From Bacillota bacterium (GTDB lineage: Bacteria > Bacillota > Clostridia > Christensenellales > CAG-138), in NCBI GenBank assembly GCA_023458355.1, contig JAEWZS010000161.1, forward strand, positions 1 to 8,469: a stretch of DNA of 8,469 nt, in the 5' to 3' direction. The notes below the pieces were generated by a model that saw only the letters and a list, made by a program, of their open reading frames with translations, made no database searches and was not told the origin of the DNA. Shown here one piece after another: positions 4,424 through 8,469 of this stretch; position 1 is the first letter of the stretch, and every line of letters begins with the position of its first letter. The translations under genes and the position numbers were made by a program.

Positions 4424-6610
4424 ATGAAACGCGTTGTCGCGGTTTTCCTCATCCTTGCATTTCTCATCTCAATGACCGGCTGTGAAACTGCGGAGTCCGG
4501 CTCCGCGGCATGCGGGCGGTTTTTACAGTATTTAAAAAATGGGGAATATGCTTCTGCCTACGCCATGTTAAGCGCCCAATCGCGTAACGATACAGAAGAA
4601 AGCAAGATAAATCGCGTAACCGAGCAGGAGTTTGTAGATAAATATACCAACATATTTGAAGCGCTCGACATCGTAAGCATTTCCTTTGATACGATTGAAG
4701 TCACTGAAGAAGGCTCGGTTCTTGCCGCGATTTCCTACACCGCGGTGTATCGCTCGGTACTCGCGGGCGATTTGAAAAACGACTTTAAGCTCACCGCCGT
4801 GATGCAGGGCGGTAGTTGGCGCGTCGAATGGACGCCCGCAAACATATTTCCCGATATGACCTGGGGTGATACCGTCCGCGTGGCGACGATTGCTGCAAAA
4901 CGCGGTGAAATACTATCCGACGGCCGTGCCCTTGCCGCTACAATTGGCGCAACATCCGTGTATGCCGTTCCCTCTATCATCGATGATGAGGCTATCTTTT
5001 GCGCACAGGTATCGCCGCTTCTCGGGCTTACTGTAGAGGAGGTCAGCGCTGCGCTTAAGAAGGCTTATAATGATGTAGCGGTACTTAAAACCTACTATTC
5101 CGACGAGCTTTTGCAATCGGTTCACGAGCAGCTTCTAAGCGTGAAGGGCATAGGTATCGACGACGGCAACTTCAAGGTGCAGCGCGAATATCCCTTTAAA
5201 AGCCTTCTTGCACATGTGTTAGGCTACGTTGCCCCAATCAGTGCCGAAAGTACAGAGGAACTTGAGGCTCTCATAGCTGAGCTTAACGATAGAATCGGTG
5301 ACGATTCCACCTACAACAGCGATTCCGTCGTGGGTAAGCTAGGGCTTGAAAGGCAGTATGAAACGGAACTGCACGGAAAAAACGGTAAGGAGATATTCAT
5401 CTTTTCCGCTGCGGGCGAAAAAAAGCGCACCCTCTATAAAGAAAATGCGGAAAACGGCATGGATATAGAGCTCACCGTCAATATTGAACTGCAAAAGCGC
5501 GTGGAGGAGCTCATGGAGCTCGTGCTCTACGGTGAGACCACCGCGGGTGCTGTGATCGTTATGAACCCACTCACGGGTGAGATACAAGCAATCGCATCGT
5601 ATCCCACGTACGACTTAAACCTGTTTGTACGCGGTATCAGCCAAAAGGATTATGACGCGCTTATCAATTATGCCGCGAAACCTCTCATCAACCGCACCAC
5701 GCAGGGACTTTACCCGCCCGGCTCGGTGTTTAAAGCATTTACGGCCGCGGCTGCGCTTGAATCGGGCGCGCTTAGCGCGGACCCGGATGAACAGTTCAAG
5801 GGCCATATCGAGGATGATTACTGGGAACCTACGGAGTTTGGAACATGGATATGGCCGCGCATCAAGCGCGCTTATATGAGATACCGCACGGAACCCTTGA
5901 ACATGCACAATGCTATCATCAATTCGGATAACATTTATTTTGCAAACGCTGCGCTCCTTATCGGCGAGGAACCGTTTTTTAACTATATGAAGAGCTTAGG
6001 CATGGAGGAAAGCATCCCGTTTGATATTTATGTCGCTAAACCGCAGCTTGTGAACGAAAACACGGATATCACACCTAAACTTCTTGCAGACAGCGGCTAT
6101 GGGCAGGGCGAAATTCTTGTGACACCCTTACAGCTTGCGAGTATGTTCTCGATGTTCGCAAACGGCGGCGATATTATAAAGCCGCGCATCGTGAGGGGCT
6201 TATATGAGGAGAACGGCTTCCGAATCCAAACGGTTTCAGAAAGTGAAACCGAGACATGGAGGGAAAACGTGGTGCCCGATTCGGTTATTTCCGAGATTCT
6301 TCCCATGCTTAAGGATGTTGTGAGCAAGGATTATAACGGTACGGGCCACGCACTTAAGGTCAATAGCTGCGAAGTGGCCGCCAAAACGGGTACGGCTGAG
6401 ATCGGCAGCGATAAGAGTCGAGAAATATCGTGGTTTGCGGGTTTTCGTACAGGTGTAAGTGAGGAGAACGCACGGCTCGTATTGGTGATGCTCGAAGTAC
6501 CCGTGGGTACGGAATATTCTACTCTTAAGTTTGATATAGCACGCGAACTGTTAAAAATGACGAGCCCCGGTACGATACCGGAAGGGGATGCGCAAGCTCA
6601 AGGCGGTTAA
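4424..6610 (+). CDS. Class B penicillin-binding lipoprotein of the MecA/PbpC type
   Basis: Peptidoglycan transpeptidase of 728 residues that cross-links stem peptides on the outer face of the membrane. Residues 1-20 are a lipoprotein signal with lipobox SMTGC, so C20 would be lipidated. An NTF2-like MecA N-terminal domain (about 25-140) is followed by a PBP dimerisation region from R160-G161, where the usual RGxIxDRNG appears as RGEILSDGR. The transpeptidase domain (about 365-715) has all three active-site motifs: S434-V-F-K437 (PPGSVFK), S501-D-N503, and K654-T-G656 (AKTGTAE). The run LADSGYGQGEI and the nearby SDNIYFA resemble staphylococcal PBP2a and B. subtilis PbpC, both about 668 residues, so this one is somewhat longer. 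The third motif is KTG rather than the KSG of PBP2a. The resemblance does not establish beta-lactam resistance. It has its own promoter and faces away from the yabE-like gene. Confidence 0.93.
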   Translation: MKRVVAVFLILAFLISMTGCETAESGSAACGRFLQYLKNGEYASAYAMLSAQSRNDTEESKINRVTEQEFVDKYTNIFEALDIVSISFDTIEVTEEGSVLAAISYTAVYRSVLAGDLKNDFKLTAVMQGGSWRVEWTPANIFPDMTWGDTVRVATIAAKRGEILSDGRALAATIGATSVYAVPSIIDDEAIFCAQVSPLLGLTVEEVSAALKKAYNDVAVLKTYYSDELLQSVHEQLLSVKGIGIDDGNFKVQREYPFKSLLAHVLGYVAPISAESTEELEALIAELNDRIGDDSTYNSDSVVGKLGLERQYETELHGKNGKEIFIFSAAGEKKRTLYKENAENGMDIELTVNIELQKRVEELMELVLYGETTAGAVIVMNPLTGEIQAIASYPTYDLNLFVRGISQKDYDALINYAAKPLINRTTQGLYPPGSVFKAFTAAAALESGALSADPDEQFKGHIEDDYWEPTEFGTWIWPRIKRAYMRYRTEPLNMHNAIINSDNIYFANAALLIGEEPFFNYMKSLGMEESIPFDIYVAKPQLVNENTDITPKLLADSGYGQGEILVTPLQLASMFSMFANGGDIIKPRIVRGLYEENGFRIQTVSESETETWRENVVPDSVISEILPMLKDVVSKDYNGTGHALKVNSCEVAAKTGTAEIGSDKSREISWFAGFRTGVSEENARLVLVMLEVPVGTEYSTLKFDIARELLKMTSPGTIPEGDAQAQGG

Positions 6611-6627
6611 GTTGATGCATAACGAAA

Positions 6628-6648
6628 GCGTATATAAAGTATATACGC
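6628..6648. repeat. Perfect 9-bp inverted repeat after the PBP gene
   Basis: GCGTATATA (6628-6636) and TATATACGC (6640-6648) flank an AAG loop, 17 bases after the PBP stop and 10 bases before the -35 of the next promoter. No T-run follows on either strand, so it is at best a poor terminator. Its position just upstream of the -35 would also suit a regulator binding site for the CoA-transferase operon. Confidence 0.55.
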
Positions 6649-6658
6649 CGCACCGTCC

Positions 6659-6688
6659 TTGACAGCGCTAATTCACGTGGCTTACAAT
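6659..6688 (+). promoter_or_regulatory. Sigma-A-type promoter of the ctfAB operon
   Basis: A perfect TTGACA (6659-6664) and TACAAT (6683-6688, one mismatch to TATAAT) are separated by 18 nt. The predicted start lies near 6695, giving a leader of about 55 nt before ctfA. This indicates the CoA-transferase genes are transcribed independently of the PBP gene. Confidence 0.82.
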
Positions 6689-6694
6689 ACTTTT

Positions 6695-6707
6695 ATCGAT
6701 GATCGAT
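6695..6707. promoter_or_regulatory. ATCGAT double repeat at the ctfA transcription start
   Basis: ATCGAT (6695-6700), one G, and ATCGAT again (6702-6707) form both a direct repeat and an odd-centred palindrome exactly where transcription is predicted to begin. This position would suit a repressor, but there is no known family match and the element is short. Confidence 0.35.
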
Positions 6708-6750
6708 CCGGAAAGCATTTCTCATTATCGAATCGGAGGTTTCTTAACCA

Positions 6751-7401
6751 ATGAACAAAATCATGACGGCCAAGGAGGCCATCAGCCGTATACGTGATAA
6801 CGATGTTATCATGATCGGTGGCTTTTTGCAGTGCGGAACGCCTGAGGCTTTACTCGAATCCCTCATTTCGGACAGCGAAGCGACCGATTTAACCATCGTC
6901 AGCAACGATACCGGTTGGGACTATTTGAACACATTTAGGCTCATGGAGCTTGGCCGCGTGAAAAAGGTGTATTCCACGTGGGTAGGCGGCAACCCTATCA
7001 CGGGTGCCATGTATGCGGCCAATCCCGAAAGCGTCGTGCTTGTGCCCCAGGGCACGCTGGCCGAGGCTGTTCGCGCAGCCGGCAGCGGTATCGCGGGCTT
7101 TTTAACGCCTACGGGTGTTGGCACCATCGTAGCCGAGGGTAAAAAGACCGTGGAGCTTGACGGGCGTGAGTACCTGTTCGAAAAGGCTTTATATGGCGAC
7201 GTGGCGCTCATACACGCCACCAAAGTCGATAAATTAGGCAACTGTTACATGCGCGGGTCGAGTAAAAACTTCAACGCCATTATGCCGCAGGCCTGTAAAT
7301 TCGCCGTGGTGGAAGCCGAAGAGATTGTGGAGGCCGGCGAGATCGACTCGGATCTTATAACCTTGTCAGGCATCTACATCGACGCAATCGTTGCGCTTTA
7401 G
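6751..7401 (+). CDS. ctfA: Acetoacetate/butyrate-type CoA-transferase, subunit A
   Basis: Alpha subunit (216 residues, the usual size for AtoD/CtfA) of a family I CoA-transferase. These heteromeric cytoplasmic enzymes move CoA between acyl-CoA donors and short-chain acids, for example acetoacetyl-CoA with acetate or butyrate. The family signature is seen intact at residues 16-31 (DNDVIMIGGFLQCGTP), and the conserved PQGTLAEAVRAAGSG region follows at about 94-108. The catalytic Glu is in the partner subunit. Start choice: GGAGG (6735-6739) lies 11 bases before the ATG, slightly long, while the next Met (residue 5) would be 23 bases away. It is followed after 8 bases by subunit B, with its own promoter upstream. 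Exact acid specificity (acetoacetate, butyrate or another 3-oxoacid) cannot be read from the sequence; glutaconate CoA-transferase is unlikely because its subunits are longer. Confidence 0.92.
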   Translation: MNKIMTAKEAISRIRDNDVIMIGGFLQCGTPEALLESLISDSEATDLTIVSNDTGWDYLNTFRLMELGRVKKVYSTWVGGNPITGAMYAANPESVVLVPQGTLAEAVRAAGSGIAGFLTPTGVGTIVAEGKKTVELDGREYLFEKALYGDVALIHATKVDKLGNCYMRGSSKNFNAIMPQACKFAVVEAEEIVEAGEIDSDLITLSGIYIDAIVAL

Positions 7402-7409
7402 GAGGAAAT

Positions 7410-8072
7410 ATGGACACGAAAGTTTTTATAGCAAAGCGCGTTGCGCAGGAGCTTCGTGACGGCGATGTGGTGAATTTGGGCATAGGCTTGCCTACGCTTG
7501 TTGCAAACTACGTGCCTGAAGGCATCACCGTCATCTTCCAATCGGAAAACGGCATTTTAGGCCTCGGGCCTGCGCCTTTACCCGAAAATGCGGATAAGAA
7601 CATAGTAAACGCCGGTGGCGGGTGTGTGACGGCAATCCCCGGTGCGCAGTTTGTGAACAGCGCCGATTCGTTTGCTGCCATACGCGGCGGACATGTTGCC
7701 ATGGCGGTTTTAGGTGCTTTGCAGGTAGATGAAGAAGGCAACTTGGCCAACTGGCTTGTACCGGGTAAAAAGGTAAACGGCATGGGCGGAGCTATGGATC
7801 TTGTGTCGGGGGCGCGGCAGGTAGTCATCGCCATGGAGCATACCGCAAAGGGTAATCCTAAAATTTTACGTAAATGCAGCTACCCTCTCACCGGAAAAGG
7901 CGTTGTGAAGCTCATTGTTACGGAAATGGCTGTGATACGCGTCACCAAAGAAGGGCTTGTGCTAGAGGAGATAGCACCCGGCTATACCATTGATCAGGTA
8001 ATTGCAGCCACGGAGGCGAAACTTCTGATCCACGAAAACCTCAAGGTAATGGACGTGGGCGAGGAAGATTAA
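7410..8072 (+). CDS. ctfB: Acetoacetate/butyrate-type CoA-transferase, subunit B
   Basis: Beta subunit (220 residues) that completes the CoA-transferase and carries the catalytic glutamate. That residue is E46 in the FQSENGILG signature, where a glutamyl-CoA thioester forms during the ping-pong reaction. Other conserved stretches are NLGIGLPT (22-29), the glycine-rich NAGGGCVT loop, IRGGHVAMAVLGALQVD, and KVNGMGGAMDLV. The ribosome binding site GGAGG (7401-7405) overlaps the subunit A stop codon and sits 4 bases before the ATG, so the two subunits are tightly coupled, as expected for a stoichiometric complex. No key residue is missing. The substrate is inferred from the neighbouring thiolase: probably acetoacetyl-CoA on one side and acetate or butyrate on the other. 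Confidence 0.93.
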   Translation: MDTKVFIAKRVAQELRDGDVVNLGIGLPTLVANYVPEGITVIFQSENGILGLGPAPLPENADKNIVNAGGGCVTAIPGAQFVNSADSFAAIRGGHVAMAVLGALQVDEEGNLANWLVPGKKVNGMGGAMDLVSGARQVVIAMEHTAKGNPKILRKCSYPLTGKGVVKLIVTEMAVIRVTKEGLVLEEIAPGYTIDQVIAATEAKLLIHENLKVMDVGEED

Positions 8073-8090
8073 AAAGTACAAAATCTTAAC

Positions 8091-8129
8091 GCCGGAGCAC
8101 GCCCTATGGGCATAAGTTTCCGGCTTTTT
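8091..8129 (+). terminator. Terminator- or attenuator-like hairpin between ctfB and the thiolase
   Basis: GCCGGA (8091-8096) pairs with TCCGGC (8119-8124), extended by a G-U pair, and is followed at once by five T residues. Inside is a second perfect stem, GCCC (8101-8104) with GGGC (8108-8111), loop TAT, separated by an asymmetric internal loop. It begins 18 bases after the ctfB stop. It could end the ctfAB transcript or let only part of transcription reach the thiolase. No good separate thiolase promoter is visible in the following 36 bases. Confidence 0.68.
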
Positions 8130-8165
8130 ACTGCAAAAAATAAAACTCGTAAAGGAGATACGCAT

Positions 8166-8469
8166 ATGTTGAAGGAAATCGTACTCGCGGGTGCATGCCG
8201 CACGGCGCTTGGAAAATTCGGGGGAAGCCTCGCAGAGGTACCCGCCGCAGAATTAGGCGCGGTGGTCATCAAAGAAGCGGTTAAGCGTGCCGGTATTGAG
8301 CCTAAACAGGTGGACGAGGTATTCATGGGCTGCGTTTTGCAAGCGGGACTCGGGCAGAACGTGGCGCGGCAGGCGTCTTTGAAAGCAGGGATTCCTATTG
8401 AAGTCCCCGCGACCACCGTCAACAACGTATGCGGATCGGGCCTAAAATGCGAGGGCTTAGCTGCTGCAC
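8166..8469 (+). CDS. thl: Thiolase (acetyl-CoA acetyltransferase), N-terminal part, cut by the window edge
   Basis: The first 101 codons of a thiolase; the remainder (a full protein is usually about 390 residues) lies beyond the window. Thiolases condense two acetyl-CoA to acetoacetyl-CoA or run the reverse cleavage in the cytoplasm. Visible are the N-terminal strand and R12-T (GACRTALGKFGG), the GCVLQAGLGQNVARQ segment, and the nucleophile C89 in NNVCGSGLK. The His and second Cys of the C-terminal half cannot be seen. C95, just after GLK, is where alanine is common in the family. The start is supported by AAAGGAG (8151-8157), 8 bases before the ATG. It lies 93 bases after ctfB across a terminator-like hairpin. 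Acetoacetyl-CoA formation fits the CoA-transferase neighbours, although a degradative 3-ketoacyl-CoA thiolase is also possible. Confidence 0.93.
   Translation, partial: MLKEIVLAGACRTALGKFGGSLAEVPAAELGAVVIKEAVKRAGIEPKQVDEVFMGCVLQAGLGQNVARQASLKAGIPIEVPATTVNNVCGSGLKCEGLAAA

Noticed and set aside
6623..6636. Possible catabolite-control (cre, CcpA) site upstream of ctfA
   Set aside because: CGAAAGCGTATATA differs from the cre consensus at three defined positions and coincides with the inverted repeat, so the match is not convincing.

Overview
The window reads as a chromosomal segment of an anaerobic member of the Clostridia (Firmicutes), probably a gut-type lineage. Several features point that way: strong AGGAGG-type ribosome binding sites, sigma-A-like promoters, a yabE-ksgA type gene pair, a MecA/PbpC-like lipoprotein penicillin-binding protein, and a two-subunit acetoacetate/butyrate-type CoA-transferase followed by a thiolase. 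The genus cannot be settled from the sequence alone.

Layout. Bases 1-216 are non-coding, with a weak candidate promoter. Bases 217-1911 (+) encode an exported protein with four Ig-like BIG2 repeats and a C-terminal NlpC/P60 peptidase domain that carries an unusual cysteine-rich insert. Bases 1912-2154 separate two convergent genes and are almost entirely inverted repeats: a tandem array of hairpins (1917-2054), a good minus-strand terminator (2055-2084), a short stem (2091-2117) and a perfect GC-rich hairpin (2126-2149). On the minus strand, a YabE-like protein (DUF348-G5-3D, start at 4229) overlaps rsmA/ksgA by one base (TGATG). The 4230-4423 interval holds two divergent promoters, and the rightward one has a 15-bp palindrome between its -35 and -10. 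It drives a class B, MecA/PbpC-like penicillin-binding lipoprotein (4424-6610). After an intergenic region with an inverted repeat, a good promoter and an ATCGAT repeat comes a metabolic operon: ctfA (6751-7401), ctfB (7410-8072), a terminator- or attenuator-like hairpin, and the first 101 codons of a thiolase (8166 to the window edge).

How the genes fit together. The first two-thirds is mostly about the cell envelope (NlpC/P60 peptidase, G5/3D wall protein, transpeptidase) plus one ribosome-maturation enzyme. The last third is acyl-CoA metabolism: the thiolase would make or cleave acetoacetyl-CoA, and the CoA-transferase would exchange CoA between acetoacetyl-CoA and a short-chain acid, as in clostridial butyrate/acetoacetate metabolism.

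No mobile-element gene, CRISPR array, tRNA or rRNA was seen. The most unusual element is the multi-hairpin intergenic region at 1917-2149. The most unusual protein feature is the CxCx3C insert in the NlpC/P60 domain.
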